64,000 nt of DNA, taken from NCBI RefSeq assembly GCF_030867145.1, contig NC_134439.1:5183379-5247378 (forward strand), given 5' to 3'. The notes beneath the pieces are model-generated. The model saw nothing but the letters and a program-made list of their open reading frames with translations, did no database searches and was not told where the DNA came from. This stretch comes from Opisthocomus hoazin (lineage: Eukaryota > Chordata > Aves > Opisthocomiformes > Opisthocomidae). Position 1 is the stretch's first letter. Every line of letters begins with the position of its first letter. A program made the position numbers and the translations under genes. Shown here one piece after another: positions 14,251 to 27,984 of the stretch.

Positions 14251-15196
14251 TCCCAGTCGCACTTTATACCCAACCTCCGAGACCTGCAGCACACGCCAAA
14301 GCCGGGGAGATGCCTGGGATGGAGCTGAGCCTGTGCTGGGAGCTCTCAGCAGAGCTCCAGCCTCTCCCGGGCAGCTCCGAAACACCAAATATTCCCCCCA
14401 AAACCCCCTTTCTGGCACCGCACGGGAATAAACCGCAACCCTCCGCGCTGCCCCAAGCCGCCGTCTCCCAGCACAAAACCAGCACAGACACCCCCCCCCC
14501 CACACTCCGAGCCCACCGTAACAGACAAACTGGTTTCCAGCACTTCAAGTTGCAACAGCCCGGTATAAACGCTTCCCCGGCAGATTTACGTGCGGTTCAG
14601 GAGCGCTCAGACACAGATCTTCACCACGCACAGTTTAAAAGTGAGGTGTTTGTAGCCACGTCCGCGCCCGCGTAAAACCGTGTCCTACGGAACTACAGGT
14701 CCGTGTATTTGTACAGACATATTTATTATACATAAATAACATGTACACACAGACTACACCTCTGCGCTAAGCCGTGCTCTCTCCTCTACCCCTCGCCCTC
14801 GGTTCCTGGTGCTTACTACTGCTTGTACCTCCTGTCTCCGGCTCGACATGTAAATAACAGCTCACAGCTCCGCAGCTACTGACACTCACTACACCGAGTC
14901 GCGTCGGCTGCAGAGAATTTCACACCATCCCAGCCGGCAAACGTTGCCGTTTCTCTACCTTGGGAAGCTAACCAGGAGCGAGATACTCCGGGTTCGAGTC
15001 GCTTGACTTGGCGAAACGCCGCTGAGATCGCGACAACGCGGCTTCGGCTTTCTGTCCGCAGCGAGTAAAGTTGGAGCTGAAAACTTACCAAACTTAATCT
15101 CCCACTGTTTAGGCACTTCTTAAGTGATTTTGAGAGGGATGTGAAGTGGACTCTCAGATCCCAAACCATTTGCTCGCCTTCCCTTGGTATGTTTTT

Positions 15197-15228
<32 letters not shown>

Positions 15229-17679
15229 ACCAATAGCAAACTATAGCAAAAGTGGGTATGACATTTAGATGTCAAATGGATAGGGTTTTATCTCGAAGTT
15301 GGATCGTAAAAATCGCCCAGACCTCAGACAGATACCCCTCACTGGCTCTCAAAAGTCACGTGAGGTCCATAAAGTTAGTTTTATGGTTTTGGGGAGTTGA
15401 CAATGTACAATATATTTCACATTCTCTAGAATGTTAAGTGACACTTTAACTGCTCGGTTTGGCTCGTAAGGGGCAGCGATGGGTGAGCACTTTTCCAGAT
15501 GAGATAAACGTTGCCATTGCAGGGAACATGTTTTGCGGGTCCAGTTTTCAACCCAGAGAGCCAATAGACTGGAGTCCTGAAAGTAAGTTCTTCTGAAATA
15601 TTGTCTGCTTAAACTATTTTAAAGGGTTGAGATGGCTAAAGGCTGAGCGGGGAGGAAAGAGGGGCTGTCTCCCTTTCAGAGCTTGATTTCTCACTTTTAG
15701 AAGGTTCTAATCCTTACCCTCCCGAGAGCTGGAATTGCATTACGTTTCCATCACAGCTTCCAGGCCCGCGAGTAAACTTTGTGGAAGCGGGAGAAATAGA
15801 AAAACCTGTAAAGATTCATTACCAGTGCAAGGCAAACTCCAGTCTGCCTTTGCCGGGGGAACTCGTGTACTTCAGACGAAGTTTGGGGTTGTCCTTCGCC
15901 ATGGAAAAAGGCTCTCTCTCGTTTACCGGAGGCGATCCGCTCTGGTTTAAACCGCTCGCAAATAGCCACAAACCTGGCCCGTGCCTTTGCATTTCAATTA
16001 GTTGTATTCTGTCTGTGCTCCTCAGGTTGTTAACACCTTTTGATCTGAATTCTTTTCACCTGCTTGCCAAAGAAATCTGTGCACTTTCTTTTTTTTTTGT
16101 TTTTTCCTTTCGGCCTGTGTAGAGACCAGGGTGGTGTTTTTTTTTTTTCCCCAGGGCATTTTTTTTTTATTTTTTCTTTATTTTTCTTTTCTATTGGGTT
16201 TCGTTTTTTTCTAATAATACGAAAGAGTGTCCTCATATTTCCCTAGTTCCCTTCTACCACATGGAGACACCGAATGACCGCTGTTATGCCTCCAGCCTGT
16301 CTTTAAGTGCTACAGAAAAATAATCCGGGAGGCAGCGGTTTGCGTACGGAGCCCCCAAACCTTGCCGAACCCACCTATATCTCACGGATCTCCCCCTCTC
16401 CCTCTCAGGGGGACATCGTTCTGGAAAAGGCAGGCAGCAGCCTTTTTCTTTGGGAAAATAAACAAGTTGGCGGGGCAGGGCGGGAGAGCGAAGACTGCCA
16501 TGGCTCGGGGGCGAGGATCTGCGGGGGGGGCTGAGCCCCCTGCGCCGGGCTGGGCCGGGCAGGTGGCCCCGGCTGGAGGCTCCGGCTCCGCGGCCGAGCA
16601 GATGGAGGGAAACTGAGCAAAAATAGGGCAAATAGAGCCTAAATCACAACACACACCCCCCCCCAATCTTGGAGAGGCTGCTTTTTTTGATAAGCCAAGT
16701 CGCCACATCTGCAGCAGAGGCGGGGGACAGGGGGACACTTCTTCCACACCTGAACCAACTCACAGCTATCCCCCCCGACCCTTAGTAATAATAATAAAAA
16801 TATAAAAAGTTCAAAGCGGGGGTACTGGGGGGGGATGGGGGTGTTTCTAGAAATTGGAGCAGTCACAAGCTTCTTTTTTCCCCCCCTCCTTTTTACGCTA
16901 AGACAACATTTGGTGGACACATGTCCGTCTCTTTTACACAAAGCAGAATGTCCCCTCTTTAGCACACTTTGGAGATTGCTTTTCCTTCCTTGGGCTGTTT
17001 TTCCTGTCCCGCTCCATGTGTCTCCTAATACCTTTGCTACCATCATCTGAACTTCTGGCTTCTCCCCGAGCAGTCGAGGGGGAGTGGGGGTGGCCAGCGC
17101 AACCCTGAAAAACCTCTGCTCTGAAAACCTGGAAACACGAAAAAACACAGCTTTTTTTTTTTTTTTTTTCCAAAAGCTGGACATTTCAGGGAGGGAAGCA
17201 GGGTGCGGGGAGCCTTTCCTATTCAGCAGACTGGTTTTACACTGAAGAGCCTCTCCCTAATCTCTCTGAAAGCTGGACGCCTGCTTTTCAGCTGATAATA
17301 AAGATATTTTACGGGACCCTGAAGGGCGTCGGTGGCATGGTCTCTAACGGTGATTTTAGGAGCACGAACACGACGGGCTGCAGACCGTTTGTCCAGACGG
17401 GGTTAGAAACGCTTGGAGGAGAGGGGGTGTGGGGAGAGGTGTGTGATGGCGTTGGGCTTAGACCAAGCGGCGGCCTGCTGATTCTGTACGCTTCTGATCT
17501 GTACTGGCGACTAGAAAGAACTTCTCCTGCTTCAAATGATAACCAGTGATTTAGGCAAGAGAAGTGACATCCCTTCGCCTTAACGTGTGTCTAAAAATGT
17601 AACCATATGTTGAATGCACGCATGTATCCATGAACACCATTCTTCCAAAATATATTGATCCGTCCGTGTACCCAGAGCC

Positions 17680-17774
17680 CCATCCATCCTTCCATCCCTC
17701 CATCCCTCCATCCCTCCATCCCTCCATCCCTCCACCCCTCCATCCATCCATCCATCCATCCATCCATCCATCCG
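17680..17774. repeat. (CCAT)n/(CCCTCCAT)n tetranucleotide tract
   Basis: About 95 bases: CCATCCCT-type octamer units give way to pure CCATCCAT. The complementary repeat (GGAT)n occurs just after the HOXB4 stop codon. Confidence 0.92.
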
Positions 17775-20700
17775 CCTCTTCCCCATCCATCCTCTGCATC
17801 ACTGTCCCATCCCCACATCCCCCACGTCCCTCACACCCCCACTCCAAGCTGTTCTTCTTTCCAGCAGTCTCAGGCAAACTTTTCTTCCAAATTCACTCTG
17901 ATCACAGAAGGCACAAGGGGGTTTTTTTTCCTAAGTGCCACCGTTTCTACTCACTTGCTGTATGCAACCGAGGGGACAAAAAAAACAAGCAGACCAAGGC
18001 AGCCAGACCAAGGGGAATTTGCAACGCAGTTTAGCTCCAGGACACTGCAGCCCGCAGGAGATGCCTGTGTGGGTGACAGCAGGTAGCAGTCCCCCGCGAT
18101 TTTAGCCTCCTCGGCACAGGGATGACACCGGGCCTGTGTCACAGCAGAGGAGCAGGGGCTGGAATTTGTTGCTGGCATAATAATATCATCCCCTCTGTCC
18201 TTCCCATTGTGCACAAGAAGCCCTGTCCTCTCTGATCTGCTTTCTACCTGCAGTGTCTAACGTGCGGTTTTGAGGTTTAGGGGGAGGGTTAAGAGCTGGA
18301 TTGGGGGGGGTGTTATTAGTATATTGGGGGGGGGGTTCCCTTACGTGGTGTCAACCTCCAGCTTCCTGTGAGGCAAGAGGAGGTATCATTGTCTACCATT
18401 TTACAGCCTGGAAGGGGTCACAGGCTTAGCACAGGCTTCGCCCCCCCCCATCCTTTAAAGAAAAAAAAAAAAAGAAATCTCCCTGTTGCTGGTGAAAAGG
18501 AAGTATAAGGAGAGTAAACAGGAAAGCGGAGCTCTGACCGTGCAGGTAGGCGGGGATTTTCCTTTGCATTTTCCGTCGTTTCTCCCACTTTCGTGGCATA
18601 CATCAGACACGGGGTGATTAGTTCTTCTGTAGCTGGAGAAGACAGAATGAATACGAAATGCTTTCATATCGGGTTTAAGAATATGAAGAATCTCTAGGAG
18701 ATGATTAATGCCTAGGAAGGCAGATCTCTATTTAAACCTGTCGTTGTGCAGACATTTATGCCATGACTCCAGGTGCAGATGGGGAAAACCTCTGATTTAA
18801 GGACTCTCCAAAACTGGGGCCGGGGGTGGCCTGGGTAAATTGGGGCTGTTTGCCCCAAACCTGCAAAGTCTACCACTGTCTGGAGGAGCCTCCCCGTGCG
18901 CTCACCTGGCTCACAGCATCTCGCACTTACTAAAAATGGGTGCAAGCAGATCCACTTTTGCCTATTTTTTTGCCCCGTGCTCTTGTCTCTTTAGCCTCTC
19001 CCTGTCCCTGGAGGTTTCCTATTTCGTTTAGTAAACAGCATCTAAAGCTCGCTGGCACCTTGGAGGGAAAAAAAGCCAAACTCCAAAGCGGTTGTTTCTC
19101 ACCCAAGACCCATGGCGGTCTCCACTGATTGGAAAAGCCGAGCTGAGCATCTGTATTTTAATTACAGCCCCCTCTCAAGCTGCCTTTTGGGGCATTTCCC
19201 CAGGGCCCTTGCCAGGGAAGGCGCGGGACCCCCCCATGCCCAGGCTGCTGCCGAAGGTAGAAAAAGCTGATATTTCACCCCTGAAATACCCGCTTGGTTC
19301 CCAGGTTAGTTCAGCAATAAACGGGGAGGGGGGGAAACGCCTTTGTCAGGATTTGGGGGAGAGCTTCGATGCAAAAGGCAGCTCGACGTTGCAACGCCGT
19401 TGTCAGGCCAGCTTGAATGTTACTGCTTTATTTATTTTTATTTCTTTTGTAGGATTTTTTTTATAAGCATTTGTGCACTCCAGACTTTCTCTGCTCTCTG
19501 GGAAAGGCGTAACACAAAATAAAATCTCCTTCCACCCAGGTTTTAAAGACTCCACCAAGAAAGCAAGCAGCCCTAACTAAAACCAAAACCAAAACAAAGA
19601 AACCCCACCAAAAACAAACTCCGCCAAGGTAACCTAGTTGCAGATGTGTATGACGCCTTATTTTATTCAACAAAAAGTGATTAAAATCTGTTAAAGGATT
19701 TAATTAAGAGAATTAAATGAAAAGGAAGGGGCACAAATGAGTTGGAAAAAAGCGAAGCTATTCTAAACGATTAAATCGCCATTTTAACAGTATAATGGGG
19801 TTTGCATACTGAAAAGAGAAATCAGAGCTCATATCTCATCAATAATTCATAGGCAAGAGGGATCATTCCGAGGTCAGCAGACTTGTACAGCCCCGGCTCC
19901 TCTCGGAGCAGAGGGTGAGCATCGTATCACAACACGACACGGACCCCGGGGGCTGCCGGGTCACCTTTTTAAGGAAAACATAAGCTCCAGGGTGGGGTAT
20001 TTTTTTCCTTTCTTTTTTTTCCTCCCCCCCCCTTTTTTTTTTTTTAATTTACCAAGTCCCACTGCCAGGGTTGTGTTGGTGACTGGCAGTAAGAGAGGGG
20101 GAGGGCTGGAGAAGAACTGGATGTGGTTCATATTGCTCCAGTACAGACACACACCAACAATGTGGTAATTATGCTTTTGAGAAGCCAAAGGGATCTCCTT
20201 TTCTCTCTTTTTTTTTTTTTTTTTCCCTGGCCACAAAAATGAAGGTTGGGAGGCTGCGGGTCCTTATCTGCCTTGGCGGGGATGGGCTGGCGGCAGGGAG
20301 CAGAAATTGCACTGCTCGGGCTGTAATTCTTGTGTTTCATTCTATTTAGGGGAAAACCTCGATTATTCACCTATTTGTTTGCAATAGTGCTGTAAATTAC
20401 TCCAGCCTAGGCGCACACACCGTGACCTCCCCGAGAAGGGAAAGCTTTCGGAGGAAACCAGCCCCTTCCCTCCAGCTCCGCTCCCCAAGCCCCTTTCCCT
20501 CCCCCACAGCTGAATTTCAGGCTGAGAAATTGCTCTTTCTTTTCTTTCCCCCAGCCCCAACCGCTTCCTTTTTTATTACACGTCCGACATGAAGGGAAGG
20601 AGCTGACGGGATTATTTAAAATCCTCTTGATAAAGGTCTCTCCTCAATTAGGGAACCCGAAAAGGACTTTTATGGGGTTTGGCTCCTCCTCCGGGGGTCT

Positions 20701-21880
20701 CTTTCCAGTCCTAGAATGGATTTAAGAATGAAATTATCTTTCGGAGAGTGGCTATTTTGGTGCCTGAGATGATTTTTTCCCATTCTTTCCTCTCCCAACG
20801 TTAAATAAATGATATTTGGAAGGAGGTTGATAACTTAACTCGAGAGGTGTCCACCCTGCGTAGTTTTTCCGTGTTCTGTTACCCTAAATAGCTTTAAAAC
20901 AGAAACTATTTTGACAGCGAGCGTTGAAAGAATAAGACTAGTACGAGGGGTTTTTTCCCCCCCCTTGATTTATCTCTTTTTAACATGTGTATGTATGTGT
21001 GTGTGTATATACACCCATATATATATATATACCCTTCAAGTCAAAACAAATTACAGTGCTGGGATTTTGTGTAAAGGACGTTTGTTTGGTGAAGAAATCA
21101 GGGCTCTGTTTATGGAGGGAGAGACTTCGCGGGGCGGGGGGGTTGGGAGGGAGCGGGGTGGGGGGAAGAGGCGAGCCCTGTCGGGGGGGGACCCGCGGTG
21201 GCCTCCTCGGCTGTAACATCCCCGAGCTGCCAGCAGAGCCCGCTTCAGACCAAGTTCACTGCCGGCGGGGCCGGGACGGGCCGGGCCGGGTCGGGCTGGA
21301 GCGGCACCGGCGGCCCCGTAACCCCCCCCCTCCCCTGGACCCCGCTCTGCGGTCCCCCCAGGCGGCCGCGCCGAGCTCCGGAGCTCCCACGGGTGGTCAG
21401 GGCGGCACCTCCCTCCTCACCCCCCGAAAAAAGGGGGGGGGGGGGGACCCAACAAAAAAAAGATCAGAGCGGGCTAATTACCGCCGTCAACAACTCACCT
21501 AGGTGAAATCCCGAGTAAAAGAGAAATACCGCAATGCCGCTGCGGTTTAAGTGATCTCCCCCCCCTATTCTTTTAAACATAACAGTGGAGGGGGAAAAGA
21601 AAAAAAAAAGAGAGCAATGGGCGAGCTGGAGATAAACATCTAATGCGGGGAAAAAAAAAAAAAGCAGCTCTGATTTTTTTTTCTCTCCAGGAGGGAAAAC
21701 AATTTTTTGATCTCCCCTGGAGGAAAAAAAATCTCGAAGAATGAGCCTTTTTTTTTTTTTTTTCTTTTCTTTTTAAAGCAAGATAAATAAAATAGGGAAA
21801 TCAGCGCCGCATTAGCTTCTGGAGCCGCAGACGGCAACTCTGGTCTTGGGGGGCTTGTTAGTACAGCGTTATAGCTCGAG

Positions 21881-21909
21881 GGGTCAAAAAGTTGAGGGTC
21901 AAAAGTTTA
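21881..21909 (+). promoter_or_regulatory. Cluster of nuclear-receptor-like half-sites (candidate)
   Basis: In 29 bases there are GGGTCA (21881-21886), AGTTGA (21890-21895), GGGTCA (21896-21901) and AGTTTA (21904-21909). The last pair is a DR2 arrangement with one mismatch from an RAR/RXR half-site. It lies 6.7 kb upstream of the HOXB4 ATG, in the interval where the mouse HoxB cluster has the DE retinoic acid element. I do not recall that element's sequence, so the link is positional. Confidence 0.3.
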
Positions 21910-24900
21910 CGCTGTGCGTGACTCGGTCTTGTGTATAACCCTGATAGACTGATGTCAGCGTGAAAAAAAAAAAGAGAGAGAGAGAAAGAAAGCGGGGAGG
22001 GGGGCGAGGTGGGAGGAAGAGTCTCTGCTCACGGGCAGAGATGGGAGCAGGAGATAGCGAGGTGGGAGCGACCTTCAGCCGCAAGCCGGAGGGACGGGGG
22101 GGTTGGGGAGGGGGGAAGAGGGTTGCAGGATTTGGGGTGGGATGTCGGTAGAAAAGTGGGTAGATGCATTCGGGTCTCCCGTGAGGAAACGCCGAGCGAC
22201 TCGGTATTTTTCTAAGATAACCCCTGAAACGCTATTTGGAGTCGAATTAACAGAATAGAGGGGGAAATGCATTTATTAAATCCAATTACATGGAGGTCCC
22301 TCTAGGATATTAACGCGAGCAGTTAAAAAATAATTTGCATTCCAGCGTCAATTTTGTTTGGATAGGGTTTATATTATACCGAAAGAGAAAAAAAAAAAGA
22401 AGAAGAAAAAAAGTTTGACACGGTTGGTGAAAACGTGTTCCAACATCTTGAGTTGGAAACACTTCCCAAAACCTCGGGGGGTGTCCCGTGTCGTGTCCCC
22501 CCCCCCCGGGCGCCGAACTCCCCGCGCCGACCCGTATTAAAATACGGACTGGGGCTGAGCGCAAATACTCCTCCAAAAAAATAAAATAATTACAAGAAAT
22601 AAAGTCCATGATTTACGATTTGCATTTCTACCTTGGTCGTAGGAAATCTCGAATAATGATATATAGGCAAAATCGACGGACTGGTGGCTTTAAAAAATTC
22701 TGTATATCTATTTAAAGGCGCTTTTAAGTGCCCGTTTCGTCGCTCGGTTCCGGTTAAAGTGGCGATTTTTGTTTTGCAGCACGCTTTCCGTCGGAATTTG
22801 AATGAAATGTTTTATATTCCTTGCTTGAAATGTGACTCCACTCTGGTCATTACAACAGTTTAATGAACTGATATAATAAATATTTCCCTTGGCATTTCAA
22901 AGTTATTCCTGCGCTGCCAGACTTTGAACCCTCCAAACTCTAAATATTATTTGCACTGGGACTGGGGAAGATCTTTTCAATAGCTCCTTAAGCAAACAGT
23001 CGTGGCAAGGCAAACCCTTCCAGGAAAAGAAAAAAAAAAAGCCCTGTAATTTTGCTTCCCCCCTCCCCCGCCCCCCCGGCTTTTAAATATTTTCAGTGAC
23101 TAAATACTTATAACAAGGGTCATTTTTCTTGGAAGAGAAGGAGAGAATATTAGAGCCCTGGGAAAGGCGTTCTGGAAAATCCATTTGCTTTCCCGATGCG
23201 GATATATTCATGGAGTAGGTGAAATTCAGGAGAACGTAAAGCGTTTTGTTTCGCGTGATAAGGCTCGGGTTTAATTAATTGCCGTGAATTTGCTTGGTAT
23301 TTATAAAATATCACTATATAAGGGCTACCGTTTAGTTGTAACTCGGGTGATCCATCTCCTCGCCCTTGTAATTACTACACTTATCTCTCTCTAACAGTCA
23401 TTTCTACTCCAGGTTTATAGAACAGGTAATGGATAATAAAGGCCATTTGTTTTCGGGATATTAAAACAAGCAGGTATAATTTCACAGCAATAAAAAAAAA
23501 AAAAAGAGAGAGAGAAAAAAGCCCACCTCCCAACTTTCCTCCTTCACTCCTACATCGCAACGTTTAACTCGCAATTGAGGGGGGCGAGGCGGCGTGTTCG
23601 CGGGGAGCGGGATCGTTTGCAGAGATGGAGGGAGGGGAGGAGAGAGGGAGGAAATTAAAGGTATCATTTTCAAGGATATTTCTAATTTATCTCCCTTGCT
23701 CGGGTCGGACTCGGCTTGGCCGGGGGGTGAGGGTCCCCAAGTGCCAGCCAGCCGCTGCAAGCACAAGCGAGGGTGGGTTTTCCTGAATTTTTTTTTCCCT
23801 ACCGGACACTTCAACGCGCTTTTTAATCGCGATTTACTTTCCGAACGACATCTTTATCGCGGGGAGAAACGCGGGGTTGGAGCCGGGTTTAAAGGCGGAG
23901 AGGAGCGGTGACTCCTGGCAGGGATGCTCCGCTCCCCCCATCCCTCCCAGCGCTCCTCGCTCGCCTCTTCACCGTTTTTAGGCGAAAATATGGATTTTTG
24001 GTTTGGTTTTATTTTTTTTCATTAGAAAGGAAAAGGATACACAAGGTTGGCTGGGAAACCACGCGAGGATTAAATCTTCTCTTCCCTGTTGCCGAGCAGG
24101 TGTGGGCTGGGTCCCACCTAACCCAGCAGCCCCCCCTCGGCTCACTGTCACAGCTCGGGTGCAGTCGGGGTGCCGGCTGCTCCTTATTGTAAATTCTGCC
24201 CTAAAAGAAGCCCCTCAGACCTCCAGTTTGATGCGGGAGTAAATCCCAGTTCGATACCCAATCCCGAAATGTTCGCGCTTCCGAAAGTGAGGGGGGGGGA
24301 TGGAATATTGAAGTTAAAATTATCCCCATGCTCTTCGCTGCCAGACGGGAGAGCGAGACCTCCGGGGAAGAGGGGAATATATCGGGGGGGGGGGGGGGGG
24401 GGGGGGTGAGAAAAATAAAAGCCGTAAGATGTAGAGCGCGGAGCGACGCGGATGGAGCGCGGTGCGGGGTGAAGCGCGGGTCAGCGCGGCTCTCGGCGGC
24501 CGGCGCGCTGCGGACACGCCTCGCTGTTTAACAAAGACTGACAAACTATGAGATTAATACCAAAACTTGCGGGTTTCCCACCCCAAAATGCTCAGAGGGC
24601 CTCCTGGCGCTGCCAGGAGCGGTTCCGCTCGCCTTTAAGGACAATAGTGGTTTATACTGGGGGAGAGGGGGAGGGGGCACCGACAGACCCCACCATAAAA
24701 AAAAAAAAAAAAAAGAAGAAGAGAGAGAGAGAAAAATTAGTGTTCTTATCGCGAAATAATCTGATTGAAAAAGCAACACAAGGGAGAGAGAGCGGAATAG
24801 CCCCGGCTGGACTGGGGAGGGGGCGGCGGGGGGGGGGGGTGGTGGTGTTTCTATAGGATTCCGCCTGCAAAACCTTACCAAGTTTTGAGGGAGCGTCCTA

Positions 24901-27046
24901 AACCCCTCGGGAATTACTCCGAGGACGGGACCCGCGCTTTGCTAAGGTAGGTACCGCTCTCGGCGTTACACCTGGGCTCTGCGGCCGGGCTGGGGTGCAG
25001 GACCCCCCTCCGCTGACACCCCCCTCTTTTGAGGGGGACCAAAGAGGCGCTCAGCAGCAGGAGCGGTTGAACAGCCCCCCCCCCCCCCCCCCCCGCGCTT
25101 GCAGGTGCCTGGGGGAGGATTTTTTGGGGAGAGTGGAGGGCTTCCCAGGGCCCCCCACCCCCCGGGGAGAGGGGGGGAACAGGCCGGGGGTCCGGGGAGC
25201 CCCCTCTCCCTCCCGACTGAGGTTGCTTTGAAATGGAAAAGAGCCCGGGTGAAATCTCGCCGTGGGGAACTTGCGCGGCGTGGGGCGGTTTCGCAGCGAA
25301 AGGTGTGCGGGGGGGGGGGGGGGGAGGGGGCAGCGAGGGGCTGCCTTTAATTTGGGATCAGAGGCGGCGTGGGGGAGATTTCTTGGAGGTGTGGAGGGGG
25401 GAACATTTCTGGTAAACGCTAGGGGTGCTGGTTTGCTAGCGCCAAACCCCTTTTGTCATCGGGAAGGAAAATTAAAACCGATTTTTTTTTAAAAAAAGGC
25501 TGTGGGAGGGGGTTAAAAATACGGACTAGGCCTAGTTAGTTCTATTCAGGGTCCTCTCCTCGGTTAGGTGGTCGCTACGGTACCGGCTGCGCGGAAATAC
25601 AATAAAATAAATCAGAGAAGGGATTGAGAAGGAGGAATAAAATTTAAGAGAGGGAGAGAAAAATAAAAAAAGCGTGCTCTAATGGGACCGGTTCTGTAGA
25701 ATTATTTTGTGGCATCCATCTACACGTTGTAAAAGCAGATTTGATTTGGCTTCTTACTTTTATGGCAGGTTTTAGCGGGGAAGGTAAATTTTCGAGCTGC
25801 CGCCTGCTCCCCAGCAAAGCGTAGGTGCTGGTTTTCTGGGGGGGGGGGGAACCCCGCACTGCGCGGAAGGAGTCTCCGCTTTGCTCTGCTGCTTGGGCTG
25901 GAAACCTGCGCTGGGTTTGGGTGTGGAAAGCGGCTGGGAGAATGCCCTGGGTGCTTTGGGGCTGGTTTCTGAAAATACGGGTCCGTTTGTCTGTCTATCG
26001 GGAATGCTAAGTTTTAGCAGGAAAACCGTCTATTCGCCTGAAAATACCTGAAAAAAAACGCCGAGAGAGCTGCGGGGCGTTCAGTCCTGGCTGTAACTAT
26101 TTTTAGTAGAAAAAAAAATGCAGGAGTTTGTGAAATGTATTTCAGATCTTTTTTTCAGGAGTTTAAACGCAGGGGAAAGGCAGTTTTTCTCCGATTGCCT
26201 CTCCGCTGTGGTATTTCAACGCCATTAATTCGGGAGAAGCCTGACCAAAAAGAAGTTCTGCCTTTTGAAATACAAAAAAAAAGAAAAAGAAAAAGGGAGG
26301 GGGGGAAGGACGCTATACTTTTAATCTCTTGGGCAACTGTAATTTTAAACGAAATCTCAACATGATGCTACCCTCATTAGTTCCGAATGAAGGTTCATTA
26401 CCTAGACAGTATGAATATTTTATTGCTTTATATCCCTTTTTCGGAAATGAAACGCCTTTGATCTTTTTCTCGGGTTGTAAAAAGAATTGCCTGTCATTAA
26501 AAAAAAAACCTGTCGCCCCATCTGCCTTTACATTCTGTATTTCTTTTCATCTGTTTCTTTCCTTCTTTTTTTTTTTTCTTTTTTATTATTCATCCGCACA
26601 CGCGCGTCTAAACCCGAACCTTGGTTGACCTCCAAGAACGAAAAATGGATGAAATCTCGGCGCTGCGGACCGGGGAATAACCACGGGGGTTGCGGGGCGG
26701 AGGGGGACGGGGCTGCGGCATTTTGCTTTTAAACCACGACGATTTGGATTCGAGTCTCGTTGTGCGTCTATATTTCTGTATTCAGTCCAGAGGCTGATTT
26801 TTATTTTAGCGCAGCGGTAAATTAATGCAGAAGGAGTGGAGGAGAAGGTAGAAAGCTTCTAGTTTTTCTCGTCTAGTATCGGCTATTCGGGTACAGAGCT
26901 GGTGCTTGAATTAATCGTCTCTCCTCTGAGGAGTGAATCTTATAAACATCTTCAGATTAATCCTTGATCTCTCCAGTCACATAACTCCCCCCCCGCCCCA
27001 GAAGATAATTTTGGCCGTAGGTGAAGATCTCTGACCGAGGAGGATG

Positions 27047-27146
27047 CATCTGTCTTCTATATGTACCCTGTAGATCCGAATTTGTGTAAAGGAAGTTGGG
27101 TCACAAATTCGTATCTAGGGGAATATGTAGTTGACACAAACACTAC
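27047..27146 (+). ncRNA. MIR10A: miR-10a precursor
   Basis: A microRNA hairpin whose arms match miR-10a as known in vertebrates. The 5p strand is 27064-27086 (begins TACCCTGTAGATCCG; seed ACCCTGT). The 3p strand is 27104-27125 (begins CAAATTCGTATCTAGG). The arms pair around a short loop (27087-27103), and the lower stem closes with TGTC (27051-27054) against GACA (27133-27136). miR-10a lies just upstream of HOXB4 in all jawed vertebrates, as here. It is normally transcribed with the HOXB4/HOXB3 region and silences target mRNAs, including some HOX mRNAs. Confidence 0.97.
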
Positions 27147-27956
27147 AGGTCACAGTCCCAGAAGGCATTAAAAAAAAACCCCAAACCCAAAAAGCCACCC
27201 ACACCCCCCAGAACCCTAAATAAAAGGGTGAAAACAAGGTCTTCACCAGAAAACTGGTTTATAGCCGAAAAGAAATACTTTGGATTTGACCTTAGCTCAA
27301 CTCCAGCGCTCCCGCGATAAACTTTATCATCACTGCGAGATAAAATCTGAGCCGCGAAGACGGGAGGGGGGGCTCGGGGGAGTTATTGCTGCGATTTAAG
27401 AGCCAGGGTCCCACCGTTGCTTTAGTCTGTGTAATCCCAGCACTGACACCGGAAAAAAAAATTATATATATATATATAGCTTTCTATCCTGCCGCTTGCG
27501 AGGAGCTTATTGAGTGTTTTAGGTTTAAACATGAATTTGAGGAATTAGGGGAGGTTGTTGAAAAGCTGCTGGTTTGCTCTGGCTTTTAGGGCGTCTTTAT
27601 TACGAGCAGGGGGAGGCGAAGCCGCGTTAGGACTCGGGCTAATTCGCTTTTGTAATTGTTCATCAAGTCCTCGATTCCTCGCTCGGAGGACGGGCTCCTT
27701 TTTTTTTTCCGTCGGTGCGTGGGAAACCGGTCAATCCCAGAGCACGGCTCTGTGTGATTTAGGAGACCGGGTACCCCGAATTAGCTGATGAATTTCTTAT
27801 CGATCCCAAAGCAGCCCTATTCATCTCTGCCAGGCTCGGGGCGCGACGTCCCTTCCCGCATCACCTTAGCGCGGAAGGAGACGCGGCCAGCACCCGGAGG
27901 GACGGCTATGGAGCGTATGCCGCGGCCCCCAGCCCCCTGAAAAAAAGGGGATTTAC
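27147..27956. other. miR-10a to HOXB4 interval, proximal part
   Basis: Unique sequence with a short (TA)n tract near 27463-27477, an A/C-rich stretch after the hairpin, and a CpG-rich end (27830-27930). No gene is seen. It probably belongs to HOXB4 upstream regulation or to the primary miR-10a transcript. Confidence 0.55.
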
Positions 27957-27984
27957 CTTCTTTTTTCTTTAAATTTTTACAATT

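Larger units (their letters stand above)
14251..27046. other. HOXB5-HOXB4 intergenic region upstream of miR-10a
   Basis: Nearly 13 kb without a recognisable protein gene. Low-repeat AT-rich blocks that look like conserved regulatory sequence occur at about 15240-15620, 19680-19930, 20580-20920, 22600-23480 and 26730-26990. Between them are CpG-rich blocks (21110-21420, 24360-24540) and homopolymers (27 T at 15202-15228, 23 G at 24384-24406, 20 C at 25075-25094). A cluster of nuclear-receptor-like half-sites is at 21881-21909. Open frames here follow simple repeats and lack family resemblance. Confidence 0.65.
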
